DNA from: Rhodococcus triatomae BKS 15-14
GTDB lineage: Bacteria; Actinomycetota; Actinomycetes; Mycobacteriales; Mycobacteriaceae
Reading direction: 5' to 3'
DNA length: 64,000 bases
Assembly (NCBI GenBank): GCA_000341795.1
Contig: AODO01000030.1
Span: 44,202 to 108,201, forward strand
Positions 28,765-38,074 of the stretch are shown here, piece after piece. A program made the position numbers and the translations under genes. The number at the start of each line of letters is the position of its first letter. The stretch's first letter is position 1. The notes under the pieces were generated by a model that did not search any database, was not told where the DNA came from, and saw only the letters and a program-made list of their open reading frames with translations.

Positions 28765-30762
28765 ATGACGGCCACCGAGCACGAGGCGACCGGATTCGAT
28801 CCGGTCGCGGACGACGACCTGCCAGCCAATCTGCCCGTGCTTGCGGAGCGCCACACGCGCCGCAGTCCGTTCCCTCCGATCGACGACTACGCCTTCCTGT
28901 CGGACTGCGAGACGACCTGCCTGATCGCCCGGAACGGGTCCGTCGAATGGATGTGCGTCCCCCGTCCGGACTCACCCAGCGTCTTCGGTGCGATCCTCGA
29001 CCGCAGCGCCGGACACTTCCGCCTCGGCCCCTACGGCCAGAACGTGCCTGCCGCCCGGCGGTATCTCCCGGGCGGGTTGATCGTCGAGACCACCTGGCAG
29101 ACCGAGACCGGATGGCTGATCGTGCGCGACGCCCTCGTGATGGGGCCGTGGCACAACAACGTCGAGCGATCCCGCACGCATCGGCGCACCCCGACCGACT
29201 GGGATGCCGAGCACATCCTGCTGCGCACGGTGAAGTGCGTCAGCGGCGTCGTCGAGCTGGAGATGAGCTGCGAGCCGTCCTTCGACTACCACCGGGCGCC
29301 CGCCAGGTGGGAGTACACCGGCAAGGTGTACGAGGAGGCGACCGCGACGTGCAACGACAGTGCCCTTGGTGAGCAGCCCACGCTACGCCTGACCACCAAC
29401 CTCAAACTCGGTCTCGAAGGCCGCGAGGCGCGGGCCCGGACCCGGATGAAGGAGGGCGACAACGTGTTCGTCGCCCTGTCCTGGTCGGATCTGCCGGCTC
29501 CGCAGACGTTCGAGGAGGCCGCGGACAAGATGTGGACGACTGCGGAGTGCTGGCGGCAGTGGATCACCATCGGCCGCTTTCCCGACCACCCGTGGCGCGG
29601 CTACCTGCAACGCAGCGCGCTGGCGTTGAAGGGCCTGACGTACGCGCCGACCGGTGCGCTGCTCGCCGCGTCCACCACCTCACTGCCGGAGACCCCCGGC
29701 GGCGAGCGCAACTGGGACTACCGCTACGCCTGGGTGCGTGACTCCACCTTCGCGCTGTGGGGTCTGTACACCCTCGGCCTCGACCGCGAGGCCAACGACT
29801 TCTTCTCCTTCATCTCCGACGTCTCGCAATCCGAGAACGGCAAACCCCACCCACTGCAGGTGATGTACGGCATCGGCGGCGAGAAGACGCTGGAGGAATC
29901 GGAGCTCGACCACCTGTCCGGGTACGACGGCGCACGGCCGGTCCGGATCGGCAACGGCGCCTACAACCAGAAGCAGCACGACATCTGGGGCACCATGCTC
30001 GACTCCGTCTACCTGCACGTCCGGTCCCGCGACCAGGTTCCGGACGCGCTGTGGCCGCTGCTGAAGCGTCAGGTGGAGGAGGCGATCGAGCACTGGCGTC
30101 AGCCGGACCGAGGGATCTGGGAGGTGCGCGGCGAACCGCAGCACTTCACGTCGTCGAAGGTGATGTGCTGGGTTGCCCTCGACCGCGGCGTCAAGCTCGC
30201 GTTGCTGCACGGCGAGGAGGGATACGCCGAGCGGTGGGCGGTGATCGCCGACGAGATCAAGGCGGACATCCTCGAACACGGCGTGGACGAACGCGGAGTG
30301 TTCACCCAGCGCTACGGCCACCCGTCGCTGGACGCGTCACTGCTCCTCGTCCCGCTGCTGCGGTTCCTGCCCGCGCACGACCACCGAGTCCGCGCGACCG
30401 TCCTCACCATCGCCGACGAGCTGACCGAGGACGGCCTCGTGCTGCGCTACCGCGTCGACACCACCGACGACGGGCTGTCCGGCGAGGAGGGCACCTTCAC
30501 GATCTGCTCGTTCTGGCTGGTGTCGGCGCTCGTCGAGATCGGCGAGCTGTCGCGGGCGAAGCACCTCTGCTCGCGACTGCTCGGCTACGCGAGCCCACTG
30601 AAGTTGTACGCGGAGGAGATCGACACCCGGACGGGCAGGCACCTGGGGAACTTCCCGCAGGCGTTCACCCACCTGGCGCTGATCAACGCGGTCGTGCACG
30701 TCATCCGAGCCGAGGAAGCCGCCGCGACGGGCGCCTTCCAGCCGGCTCACGCTCCCGGCTGA
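28765..30762 (+). CDS. GH15 glycoside hydrolase, probable trehalase (Rv2402-like)
   Basis: A 665-residue GH15 enzyme. An N-terminal beta-sandwich domain (PIDDYAFLSDCETTCLIARNGSVEW) precedes the alpha/alpha barrel with NWDYRYAWVRDSTFALWGLY, CWVALDRGVKLA and the catalytic Glu region GEEGTFTICSFWLV. The mycobacterial homologue at this position hydrolyses trehalose, so cytoplasmic trehalose breakdown is the best guess; glucoamylase-type activity is the alternative. ATG at 28765 is used; a TTG at 28729 would add 12 hydrophilic residues. The ribosome-binding site is weak for both. Confidence 0.88.
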   Translation: MTATEHEATGFDPVADDDLPANLPVLAERHTRRSPFPPIDDYAFLSDCETTCLIARNGSVEWMCVPRPDSPSVFGAILDRSAGHFRLGPYGQNVPAARRYLPGGLIVETTWQTETGWLIVRDALVMGPWHNNVERSRTHRRTPTDWDAEHILLRTVKCVSGVVELEMSCEPSFDYHRAPARWEYTGKVYEEATATCNDSALGEQPTLRLTTNLKLGLEGREARARTRMKEGDNVFVALSWSDLPAPQTFEEAADKMWTTAECWRQWITIGRFPDHPWRGYLQRSALALKGLTYAPTGALLAASTTSLPETPGGERNWDYRYAWVRDSTFALWGLYTLGLDREANDFFSFISDVSQSENGKPHPLQVMYGIGGEKTLEESELDHLSGYDGARPVRIGNGAYNQKQHDIWGTMLDSVYLHVRSRDQVPDALWPLLKRQVEEAIEHWRQPDRGIWEVRGEPQHFTSSKVMCWVALDRGVKLALLHGEEGYAERWAVIADEIKADILEHGVDERGVFTQRYGHPSLDASLLLVPLLRFLPAHDHRVRATVLTIADELTEDGLVLRYRVDTTDDGLSGEEGTFTICSFWLVSALVEIGELSRAKHLCSRLLGYASPLKLYAEEIDTRTGRHLGNFPQAFTHLALINAVVHVIRAEEAAATGAFQPAHAPG

Positions 30763-30783
30763 GCGGGCCGCCCGGCGGGGTCG

Positions 30784-31758
30784 TCAGCCCGCGACGGCCT
30801 CGAGTTGCGGGGTGATCCGGTCGAGGGAGTACAGCACGGAGGTCGCCGACGGGGTGTTGAAGCCGACCACCGTCGGGTAGTCGACGACGGCGAGCCCACC
30901 CGTGCGCACCGCGGGGAGATCCGCGAAACCGGGAAGCGCGTTCAACTGCTCGGCCGTGCCGCCGTTGGGGAGCATCACGACGAGATCGGCGGTCAGGGCG
31001 TCCACCCGCTCCGGGCTGAGGGTGAGCCGGCCGCCGGTCGCGCCTGCCTCGTCGACGAGCGCCTGCGGTACGGACATGCCCAGCTGCTCGAACACACTGC
31101 TCGCGCCGTCGTCGGGATCGGCGACGACGATGATCTGATCGGTGGAGAACACGTACTGCGCGAGCGCGGCCGTCTTGCCCTGGAGTCCGGGCAGGCGATC
31201 GGCGAGCGCGTCGATCTCGGCGTTGGTGTCGGCGATGATCTCGCTCGCGCGGTCGGGTCGCCCGAGGATCTCCCCGAGTGCGGTGACCTGCGCCTTCCAC
31301 TCGTCGACCTGGGCGTCACCGAGGGCCGGTACGGTCGGCGCGATCCGGCTCAGCTTGTCGAAGTCCGACTGGGTGGTGACAGCGTACGAACCGAGGATCA
31401 GGTCGGGTTTCTGGGCGGCGATCTGCTCCACGGGCAGGCTCATCGTGGCGGCCGCCGCCTCCAGTTCGACCGCGTCCGCGGAAACATCGGACTGCCAGGG
31501 GAAGAGCCCCCGCTCGTCACCACGCTCGGCGGCCGAGTGGTACGCGACCGGCTGCACGCCGAATTCGAGCAGCGCATCGACCCACTGACTGGTCCCCGCC
31601 ACGATTCTCGTGGGTGTGCCCTCGACGGTGGTGGTCCCGTAGGTGTGCTCGACGGTGGTGGTCGCGGCGGACTCGGATTCGCCGCCCTGCCCGCAGCTTG
31701 CTACGAGCACCGTCATCGCTCCGAACGTTGCCACCGCGACGGCCTTGAGAACGCGCAC
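30784..31758 (-). CDS. Iron-siderophore-type ABC substrate-binding lipoprotein
   Basis: A 324-residue class III (FecB/BtuF-like) binding protein. Signal peptide with lipobox VLVASC near residue 21, then TPTRIVAGTSQWVDALLEFGVQPVAY, KPDLILGSYAVTTQSDFDKLSRIAPTV and a long linking helix. It should capture a ferric siderophore or haem outside the membrane. GGAGG five bases before the GTG at 31758 selects this start over 31770. An iron box (31773-31791) lies 14 bp upstream. No permease or ATPase gene is adjacent, so it must work with a transporter encoded elsewhere. Confidence 0.87.
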   Translation of the reverse strand: MRVLKAVAVATFGAMTVLVASCGQGGESESAATTTVEHTYGTTTVEGTPTRIVAGTSQWVDALLEFGVQPVAYHSAAERGDERGLFPWQSDVSADAVELEAAAATMSLPVEQIAAQKPDLILGSYAVTTQSDFDKLSRIAPTVPALGDAQVDEWKAQVTALGEILGRPDRASEIIADTNAEIDALADRLPGLQGKTAALAQYVFSTDQIIVVADPDDGASSVFEQLGMSVPQALVDEAGATGGRLTLSPERVDALTADLVVMLPNGGTAEQLNALPGFADLPAVRTGGLAVVDYPTVVGFNTPSATSVLYSLDRITPQLEAVAG

Positions 31759-31772
31759 AACCACCTCCACTG

Positions 31773-31791
31773 TTAGTGAAGGCTAACCTTT
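31773..31791 (-). promoter_or_regulatory. IdeR/DtxR-type iron box
   Basis: TTAGTGAAGGCTAACCTTT matches 14 of 19 positions of the consensus TTAGGTTAGGCTAACCTAA. It lies just upstream of the binding-protein gene, where Fe(II)-IdeR would block transcription when iron is plentiful. Confidence 0.75.
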
Positions 31792-31823
31792 ACACAAGGG
31801 TGGCCGTCCCGCCACAGCCTCGA

Positions 31824-32753
31824 TCACGCCCAGCGCGACAGCAACCGCTCCGCGTCGGCGGCGATCCGCCGCACGACGTCCCCTGCCGGGTGCTCCGCGT
31901 GCACGAGACCGACCGCCTCGCCCGCGTACACGACGCCCCGACGCGGGTCCGCCGGGTCGTACGTCGCCTCCAGCTGCGAGTCGGGGGCGTCGACACCGTG
32001 GAAGTCGCGGGTGAAGTCGTTGGCGATCGCGCGTCCACCCCACCTCTGCGGCCACGGCTGGTGACGGGCCCGGTCGAACACCGACGTGTACACGGTGTCG
32101 GCACTCCCGGCGTCGACGACGGCCGTGCGTGCGTAGTCGGGGCCGACCGTCTCGGGGCTCGCGAGGAGCGCGGTGCCGATCACCGCCCCCTGTGCACCGG
32201 CGGCGAGCACCGCCGCCAGTCCGCGTCCGGTCCCGACGCCACCCGCCGCCAGGACCGGAAGATCGGTGGCCTCCAATAGCTCCTGCAACAGCGGCAGCGT
32301 CCCGATCCGGCCGGTGTGACCACCCGCCTCACCGCCCTGCGCGATGATCACGTCGACCCCGGCCGCTTCCGCGACCCGCATGTCGTCGAGGGTGTTCACC
32401 TGTGACGCAACGGGAATTCCGGCGGCGTGAGCGCGCGGCACGTAGGGCGCCGGGTCCCCGAAGGAGAGCGAGAGCAGCGTCGGCTTCTCGAGGATCGCCG
32501 CGTCGAGGAGGGTGTCGTCGGTGTCGAGCGACCACGTCATCAGTCCGATGCCGACTCGCCCCCCACGCTCGCGCGCGCTTGCCGCCTCGGCGGCGATCCA
32601 CTCCGGCGTGGTGTAGCGGGCTGCCCCGAGCATCCCGAGTCCACCGGCCTTCGAGACCTCGCCGGCGAGGGCTCCTCCCGCACGGCCGCCCATCGGGGCG
32701 CCGAGGATCGGCACCTCGAGTCCCAGAGTCGTTGTCAGCCAGGTCTCGAGCAC
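31824..32753 (-). CDS. Nitronate monooxygenase family protein
   Basis: A 309-residue FMN TIM-barrel of the NMO/2-nitropropane dioxygenase family. PILGAPMGGRAGGALAGEV begins the barrel; IIAQGGEAGGHTG is the conserved segment with the likely catalytic His; LPVLAAGGVGTGRGLAAVLAAGA binds the FMN phosphate. Expected reaction: oxidation of alkyl nitronates, a detoxification step. GTG at 32753 follows AAAGGATTCG; an upstream frame is open but lacks a ribosome-binding site. The gene lies after lepA on the same strand with an 80-bp gap. Confidence 0.87.
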   Translation of the reverse strand: MLETWLTTTLGLEVPILGAPMGGRAGGALAGEVSKAGGLGMLGAARYTTPEWIAAEAASARERGGRVGIGLMTWSLDTDDTLLDAAILEKPTLLSLSFGDPAPYVPRAHAAGIPVASQVNTLDDMRVAEAAGVDVIIAQGGEAGGHTGRIGTLPLLQELLEATDLPVLAAGGVGTGRGLAAVLAAGAQGAVIGTALLASPETVGPDYARTAVVDAGSADTVYTSVFDRARHQPWPQRWGGRAIANDFTRDFHGVDAPDSQLEATYDPADPRRGVVYAGEAVGLVHAEHPAGDVVRRIAADAERLLSRWA

Positions 32754-32835
32754 ACCGAATCCTTTCGTGCGGCTTCGCCGCCCGTGCGCGAGTTCGGTGG
32801 TCAGGGCCACCGAGAACGCGCACAGGCGCGGAGCG

Positions 32836-34692
32836 CTACTTCTTGGGCTTGTCCGCCACCGACTCGTTCGACAGCGCCGCGACGAAGGCCTCCTGCGGGA
32901 CCTCGACCCGGCCGATGGTCTTCATCCGCTTCTTGCCTTCCTTCTGCTTCTCGAGCAGCTTGCGCTTACGGCTGATGTCGCCGCCGTAGCACTTGGCGAG
33001 GACGTCCTTGCGGATCGCGCGGATGTTCTCGCGGGCGATGATCTTCGAGCCGATCGCCGCCTGGATCGGCACCTCGAACTGCTGACGAGGAATGAGCTCG
33101 CGCAGCTTGGTGGTCATCTTGTTGCCGTACGCGAACGCGGCGTCCTTGTGCACGATCGCGCTGAAGGCGTCGACGGCCTCGCCCTGCAGCAGGATGTCCA
33201 CCTTCACCAGTGCCGCGTTCTGTTCGCCCGCCTCCTCGTAGTCGAGGCTGGCGTAGCCCTTCGTCCGCGACTTGAGGGCGTCGAAGAAGTCGAACATGAT
33301 CTCGCCCATCGGCAGCGTGTACCGGAGCTCGACGCGGGTCTCCGACAGGTAGTCCATGCCGCCGAGTTCGCCGCGGCGGGACTGGCACAGTTCCATGATC
33401 GCGCCGGTGTACTCGCTCGGCGCGATGACGGTGCACTTGGCCATCGGCTCGTACACCTCGCGCACCTTGCCCTCGGGCCAGTACGACGGGTTGGTCACCT
33501 CGTGTTCGGAGCCGTCCTCCATGATCACGCGGTACACGACGTTCGGTGCGGTGGAGATGAGGTCGAGGCCGAACTCCCGCTCGAGACGGTCCCGGGTGAT
33601 CTCCATGTGCAGTAGGCCGAGGAAGCCGCAACGGAAGCCGAAGCCCAGCGCCACGGACGTCTCCGGCTCGTACGCCAGCGCGGCGTCGTTGAGCCGCAGC
33701 TTGTCCAGGGCGTCGCGCAGCACCGGGTAGTCGGAACCGTCCATCGGGTACAGGCCGGAGTACACCATCGGCTTGGGATCGCGGTAGCCGGTCAGCGGCT
33801 CCTCCGCACCGTTGCGGAACGTGGTGACGGTGTCACCGACCCGGGACTGGCGGACGTCCTTCACACCGGTGATGAGGTAGCCGACCTCGCCGACACCGAG
33901 ACCGACGGTGGCCTTGGGTTCGGGTGAGATGATGCCGACCTCGAGCAGTTCGTGGGTGGTGCCGGTGGACATCATGGTGATCTTCTCGCGGGGGCGGATC
34001 TTGCCGTCCACCACGCGCACGTAGGTGACGACGCCGCGGTAGGCGTCGTAGACCGAGTCGAAGATCATCGCGCGCGCCGGGCCGTCCGCGTCGCCGACCG
34101 GCGCGGGCACCTGCTTGACGACCTCGTCGAGCAGCTCCTTGACACCGACGCCGGTCTTGCCGGACACCCGCAGCACGTCCTCGGGCTCGCAGCCGACGAT
34201 GTGTGCGATCTCCGCGGCGTACCGGTCGGGGTCGGCTGCGGGCAGGTCGATCTTGTTGAGCACCGGGATGATGGTGAGGTCCTTCTCCATCGCCAGGTAC
34301 AGGTTCGCGAGCGTCTGCGCCTCGATGCCCTGCGCGGCGTCGACCAGCAGCACCGCGCCCTCACACGCCTCGAGCGCGCGGGACACCTCGTAGGTGAAGT
34401 CGACGTGGCCGGGGGTGTCGATGAGGTGGAGGACGATCTCCTCCTTGCTCCCGTCCTCGTGCTCGACCACCCAGGGCAGCCGCACGTTCTGCGCCTTGAT
34501 CGTGATGCCGCGCTCGCGCTCGATGTCCATCCGGTCGAGGTACTGCGCGCGCATCGCCCGCTCCTCGACGACACCGGTCAGCTGCAACATCCGATCCGCC
34601 AGCGTCGACTTGCCGTGATCGATGTGGGCAATGATGCAGAAGTTCCGGATCTGGGCCGGATCCGTGAACGTCGTGTCGGCGAAGGTGCTGAT
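32836..34692 (-). CDS. lepA: Elongation factor 4 (back-translocating GTPase), probable ATC start
   Basis: A 618-residue LepA/EF4 GTPase that acts on stalled or pretranslocation ribosomes. P-loop AHIDHGKST (22-30), DTPGHVDF (G3) and NKID (G4) are present, and the C-terminal domain ends in [17 protein letters not shown]. The first ATG (34590) falls inside the GTP-binding core, after the P-loop. In frame between the upstream stop (34737-34735) and that ATG there is no ATG, GTG or TTG. AGGAG (34703-34699) is six bases before ATC at 34692, which encodes the natural family beginning (I/M)STFADTTFT. The ATC start is my inference; the gene identity is secure. Confidence 0.93.
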   Translation of the reverse strand: MSTFADTTFTDPAQIRNFCIIAHIDHGKSTLADRMLQLTGVVEERAMRAQYLDRMDIERERGITIKAQNVRLPWVVEHEDGSKEEIVLHLIDTPGHVDFTYEVSRALEACEGAVLLVDAAQGIEAQTLANLYLAMEKDLTIIPVLNKIDLPAADPDRYAAEIAHIVGCEPEDVLRVSGKTGVGVKELLDEVVKQVPAPVGDADGPARAMIFDSVYDAYRGVVTYVRVVDGKIRPREKITMMSTGTTHELLEVGIISPEPKATVGLGVGEVGYLITGVKDVRQSRVGDTVTTFRNGAEEPLTGYRDPKPMVYSGLYPMDGSDYPVLRDALDKLRLNDAALAYEPETSVALGFGFRCGFLGLLHMEITRDRLEREFGLDLISTAPNVVYRVIMEDGSEHEVTNPSYWPEGKVREVYEPMAKCTVIAPSEYTGAIMELCQSRRGELGGMDYLSETRVELRYTLPMGEIMFDFFDALKSRTKGYASLDYEEAGEQNAALVKVDILLQGEAVDAFSAIVHKDAAFAYGNKMTTKLRELIPRQQFEVPIQAAIGSKIIARENIRAIRKDVLAKCYGGDISRKRKLLEKQKEGKKRMKTIGRVEVPQEAFVAALSNESVADKPKK

Positions 34693-34703
34693 GGTGTGCT
34701 CCT
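34690..34703 (-). promoter_or_regulatory. Ribosome-binding site and non-canonical ATC start of lepA
   Basis: On the minus strand AGGAG, the six-base spacer CACACC and then ATC. This is the only well-spaced Shine-Dalgarno sequence in the 5' region and it decides the unusual start. Confidence 0.65.
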
Positions 34704-34818
34704 GAAGTCGGCGGCGGCACCAGTCGGGCCGCAGTCACTACCAAGAAGAATATGTCAGGCACCGATGCCGGCAGGTACGGCCCCGACGTCCCGGCGGCGA
34801 CTGACTAGGTTGGGACCC

Positions 34819-35370
34819 ATGGCATCGAGGTGGACACGGATCGGCAGGCAACTCGGCGACGTCGCACTGCGGGAGGGGCCGAGAATCCTCAAGGGGCTGC
34901 AGCAGTCGGGGCTGCTGTCCCGCAAGACGCCCGCAGTACCGGCGCCGAAGCCGCATGATCGCGGCCGCCCGGTCTCCGGGGTCGCCGTCCCGACCGCGCA
35001 CCGTGCCCGCACCGTCGAGTACGCGCCGGACCTGGACGGCCGCGCCGATCCGGGCGAGATCGTCTGGACCTGGGTGACCTACGAGGAGGACGCCGGGCAG
35101 GGCAAGGACCGCCCCGTGCTGGTGGTCGGGCGCGACGGCGCGAACCTGCTGGGTCTGATGCTGTCGTCCAACTCGGACCGCGAGGGCAGCCGGAACTGGC
35201 TGGGCATCGGTGCGGGGTCGTGGGACGGCGGCAACCGGCCGAGCTGGGTGCGGCTGGACCGGGTGCTCGACGTCCCGGAGTCCGGTATCCGGCGCGAGGG
35301 TGCGATCCTCGACCGCGCTCGCTTCGATCGGGTGGCCGATCGGCTGCGCAGCGACTACAGCTGGTCCTGA
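34819..35370 (+). CDS. PemK/MazF-like domain protein (Rv2405-like)
   Basis: A 183-residue protein. Residues about 75-183 resemble the PemK/MazF barrel: GEIVWTWVTYEEDAGQGKDRPVLVVGRDG, then LGLMLSSN and WVRLDRVLDVPESGIRREGAILDRARFDRVADRL. The first 70 residues form a basic, proline-rich extension (GRQLGDVALREGPRILKGL) absent from classical toxins. There is no antitoxin gene beside it; lepA is divergent and aqpZ convergent. It may therefore be a domesticated RNA-binding relative rather than a toxin. Confidence 0.75.
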   Translation: MASRWTRIGRQLGDVALREGPRILKGLQQSGLLSRKTPAVPAPKPHDRGRPVSGVAVPTAHRARTVEYAPDLDGRADPGEIVWTWVTYEEDAGQGKDRPVLVVGRDGANLLGLMLSSNSDREGSRNWLGIGAGSWDGGNRPSWVRLDRVLDVPESGIRREGAILDRARFDRVADRLRSDYSWS

Positions 35371-35379
35371 CGGAACCGG

Positions 35380-35410
35380 TCGGGCGCCGGCCGCAACGGC
35401 CGGCGCCCGA
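35380..35410. terminator. Hairpin between PemK-like gene and aqpZ
   Basis: TCGGGCGCCGGCC (35380-35392) pairs perfectly with GGCCGGCGCCCGA (35398-35410) around GCAAC. It lies between two facing stops and can terminate both transcripts. Confidence 0.8.
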
Positions 35411-35428
35411 TCCCGGGTCTCCGAGATG

Positions 35429-36202
35429 TCAGTCGTGCAGTCGGTCGTATCGGCCGAACAGTGCTCGGTAGGCGAACGCGCCGACTGCGCCACCGATCAG
35501 CGGGAACACGATGAACGCCCACAGCTGCGCGGGCGCCCCGTCCTGATACCACGCGACCGCGAAACTGCGCGCCGGGTTGACCGAGGTGTTGTCGACGGGG
35601 ATCGACATGATGTGAATTGCGGCGAGAGTGAACCCGATCGCGATGCCCGCGAGCGGGACGTCCGAGATCTGGTCCGTGGCGGCCAGCACCACGAACACGA
35701 GCAGTGCGGTGAGCAGGACCTCGATGACGATCATGGCGCCGATGCCGTAGCCGTTCTGCAGCACACCGCCGAGGGGACCCTCGATCGCCGACGGGCTGTG
35801 GGCACCCCAGCCGTTCGCACCGAGTCCGGACGCCTCGCGGTCGTAGGCGGGCAGGCTCTGCGCCACCGCGAAGAGCGCCAGGCCGGCCGCCAGACCGCCG
35901 ATCACCTGCGCCACCACGTAGATTCCGGCCGTCACGGCGCTGACCCGCCCGATGAGGAACTGCCCCAGAGTCACCGCGGGGTTGACATGACAGCCGGACA
36001 CCGGACCGATCGAGTAGACCAGGAAGAGCAAGGTCAGGCCGAATGCGAGTGCGACACCGAGATTTCCGACCTTGTCGCCCGCGACCACCGCGGTGCCGAC
36101 GGCGACGAACACCAGAACGAACGTTCCGATCGCTTCCGCGATGTACTTCTTGATGTCCGAAATCGGTTCCTTCTCGACGAATTCCTGTGCTGTGGGGGAC
36201 AT
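35429..36202 (-). CDS. aqpZ: Aquaporin Z-like water channel
   Basis: A 257-residue MIP-family channel. Both pore motifs are present: HVNPAVTLG after the second helix and SVNPARSFA before the sixth. The residue before the second NPA region and the Arg after it (NPAR) fit the narrow selectivity filter of water channels rather than glycerol facilitators. Six hydrophobic helices are evident. It is a single-gene unit, convergent with the PemK-like gene; about 55 bp separate its start from the transglutaminase stop on the same strand. Confidence 0.92.
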   Translation of the reverse strand: MSPTAQEFVEKEPISDIKKYIAEAIGTFVLVFVAVGTAVVAGDKVGNLGVALAFGLTLLFLVYSIGPVSGCHVNPAVTLGQFLIGRVSAVTAGIYVVAQVIGGLAAGLALFAVAQSLPAYDREASGLGANGWGAHSPSAIEGPLGGVLQNGYGIGAMIVIEVLLTALLVFVVLAATDQISDVPLAGIAIGFTLAAIHIMSIPVDNTSVNPARSFAVAWYQDGAPAQLWAFIVFPLIGGAVGAFAYRALFGRYDRLHD

Positions 36203-36257
36203 CTGACACCTTTGCTCGAGGTTCGATCACGAAGTGAAGAATGTCTCGAGCCGGACG

Positions 36258-37100
36258 CTACGCGAGCCGAATCATCTCCACAACGACATCAAGGTGTGTC
36301 GACCCCCCTCCCGTGACGATTCCCTTCAGCGGAGAAACGTCCGCGTAGTCGCGCCCGATCGCAACCGACACGTGCTGTTCGTTCACCTGGACACCGTTGG
36401 TCGGGTCGTAGCCCCACCAGGATCCGGTCCAGGCCTGCACCCAGGCATGGGACTCGGCGCCGACGGCCTCGCCCAGTGCCGCGTCTCTGTCGGGGTGCAG
36501 ATATCCGGACACGTAACGCGCGGGAATACCCATGGCGCGCAGGAGGACAAGCGTCAGATGCGCGTAGTCCTGACACACTCCCATGCGCTCTTCCCACGCC
36601 TCGAGCGCGGAGGTGCGCACGCCGGTCGCCCCGGGGACGTACGACATCTGGTCGCGCACCCATCGCGCGGCCTCGACCACTGCGCTCGCGGGATCGTACT
36701 CACGTCGCAGCCGCTGCGCGACGTCGTCGAAGCGGTCGGTCACCGGGACGTATTCGGTGCCACCGAGGTACTCCCCGTACTGGTCGCGAATGCGTTCCTC
36801 GCCCAATTGATCCCAGCAGAGAGTGTCGGTCGGGATTGCGACCGCCTCGGTCTCGACCACCGAGGTTCCGGTGACGGCGAGCGACTTGTGAGGGGCGTGC
36901 AGGTCGAATGCGGTCACCGCGGTTCCCCAGTAATCGGTGTACCGGTACGCCCGGGTCGCCGGAACCGTCTCGACGCGATTGTGGATCACGTTCTGCCGCC
37001 CGTCGCTTCGCGGCGTCAGCCTCGCCTCGTTGAACGACGACGTCACCGGCGCGTCGTACGCGAAACCGGTCGTGTGCACCACCCGCAGTCGCCAGGTCAC
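36258..37100 (-). CDS. Transglutaminase-like protease/ligase (Rv2409c-like)
   Basis: A 280-residue transglutaminase-superfamily protein with the bacterial N-terminal beta domain (WRLRVVHTTGFAYDAPVTSS) and the catalytic core: Cys in RMGVCQDYAHLTL, His in ESHAWVQAW and Asp in GYDPTNG. It overlaps the alpha-E gene by 4 bp (GTGA) and follows the ATP-grasp gene. Such trios are predicted to form, modify or cut isopeptide bonds on small peptides, but no substrate has been established to my knowledge. Confidence 0.9.
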   Translation of the reverse strand: MTWRLRVVHTTGFAYDAPVTSSFNEARLTPRSDGRQNVIHNRVETVPATRAYRYTDYWGTAVTAFDLHAPHKSLAVTGTSVVETEAVAIPTDTLCWDQLGEERIRDQYGEYLGGTEYVPVTDRFDDVAQRLRREYDPASAVVEAARWVRDQMSYVPGATGVRTSALEAWEERMGVCQDYAHLTLVLLRAMGIPARYVSGYLHPDRDAALGEAVGAESHAWVQAWTGSWWGYDPTNGVQVNEQHVSVAIGRDYADVSPLKGIVTGGGSTHLDVVVEMIRLA

Positions 37101-38074
37101 GCCTCCCCCTCCACGTCCGCGGTGACGCCGCCGCTCCCCGTGCCCGCATCCGTCCACGCCACCCAGGGGGCGGAGTGGAAGTACTGCTGCGCGATCGCCT
37201 CCTGGAGGTCGCGGCACGTCTTCTGGAGCGCGAGCAGACGCTCCTGCAGGTCCTCCATCACCACGACCGGCGGCAGGAACTCGAGTTCGCTGCGGGCCCG
37301 GCCGACGATGCGCTGCGCCTCGTCGCGGGTCCCGACGCGGCTGTTCGGGCTGACGTCGAGCTGGGCGAGGCAGCGTTCGGCCTCCGTGATCGCGTGGAAC
37401 ACCGACCGCGGGAATAGCCGGTCGAGCAGGATGAACTCGACGACCCGGTTCGCGTCGAGGGCGCCGCGATAGGTGCGCAGGTAGGTGTCCTGGGCGCCGG
37501 CGGAGCGCAGCACGGTGACCCATGCGGGCGAGCTGTTGCGGTCCCCGGCGCGGGAGAGCAGCAGCCGGACGGTCATGTCCACCCGTTCGACCGAGCGGCC
37601 CAACAGCAGGAACCGGTAGCCGTCGTCGCGGCTCAGTGTCGAGTCGGCGAGCCCCGCGAACATCGCAGCCCGGGACTCGACGTAGCTGAAGAACTCGTGG
37701 GGTCCGAGGCGGCGCGCGGCGCGTTCCCGCTCGGCGAGTCCGTTGTACATGGTGTTGAGACACTCCCACATCTCGGTGGACGTCACTTCCCTTGCACCCC
37801 TGGCATTTTCGCGGGCACGCGACAGGGAGTCGACGATCGAGCCGCCCCGGTTGCGACTGAACGCCACCGCGTCCGTCAGCGACCACACGTCCATCGGCCC
37901 GTGCGGCGGATCGATACCGAGCACCCGCAAGAGCAGCCGGGACGACCGGTCGGGGTCCACCGTCGAGTCCTCGAACAGCTGATGGACCGCCACGTCGAGG
38001 ATGCGGGCGGTGTCGTCGGCCCGTTCGACGTAGCGGCCGATCCAGTACAGCGACTCGGCGTTACGAGCGAGCAT
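37097..38074 (-). CDS. Alpha-E domain protein (Rv2410c-like)
   Basis: A 325-residue all-helical alpha-E (DUF403) protein. MLARNAESLYWIGRYVERADDTAR is the family signature, with RDDGYRFLLLGRSVERVDMTVRLL and SVFHAITEAERCLAQL later. It has no known catalytic motif. It is always linked to circularly permuted ATP-grasp enzymes and transglutaminases and is thought to be their partner. Its ATG lies 14 bp inside the ATP-grasp gene and is preceded by GAGGGGGACGGG. Confidence 0.92.
   Translation of the reverse strand: MLARNAESLYWIGRYVERADDTARILDVAVHQLFEDSTVDPDRSSRLLLRVLGIDPPHGPMDVWSLTDAVAFSRNRGGSIVDSLSRARENARGAREVTSTEMWECLNTMYNGLAERERAARRLGPHEFFSYVESRAAMFAGLADSTLSRDDGYRFLLLGRSVERVDMTVRLLLSRAGDRNSSPAWVTVLRSAGAQDTYLRTYRGALDANRVVEFILLDRLFPRSVFHAITEAERCLAQLDVSPNSRVGTRDEAQRIVGRARSELEFLPPVVVMEDLQERLLALQKTCRDLQEAIAQQYFHSAPWVAWTDAGTGSGGVTADVEGEA

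Noticed and set aside
32836..34590. lepA starting at its first ATG (34590)
   Set aside because: This would delete the G1/P-loop (AHIDHGKST) that is essential to the GTPase and is encoded intact just upstream.
34819..35370. Annotating the PemK-like gene as an active toxin
   Set aside because: No antitoxin gene, a long extra N-terminal region and conserved housekeeping surroundings argue against a mobile toxin-antitoxin module.
35380..35410. Considered as an operator for aqpZ
   Set aside because: It lies beyond the stop codons of two convergent genes, so a terminator is the simpler reading.
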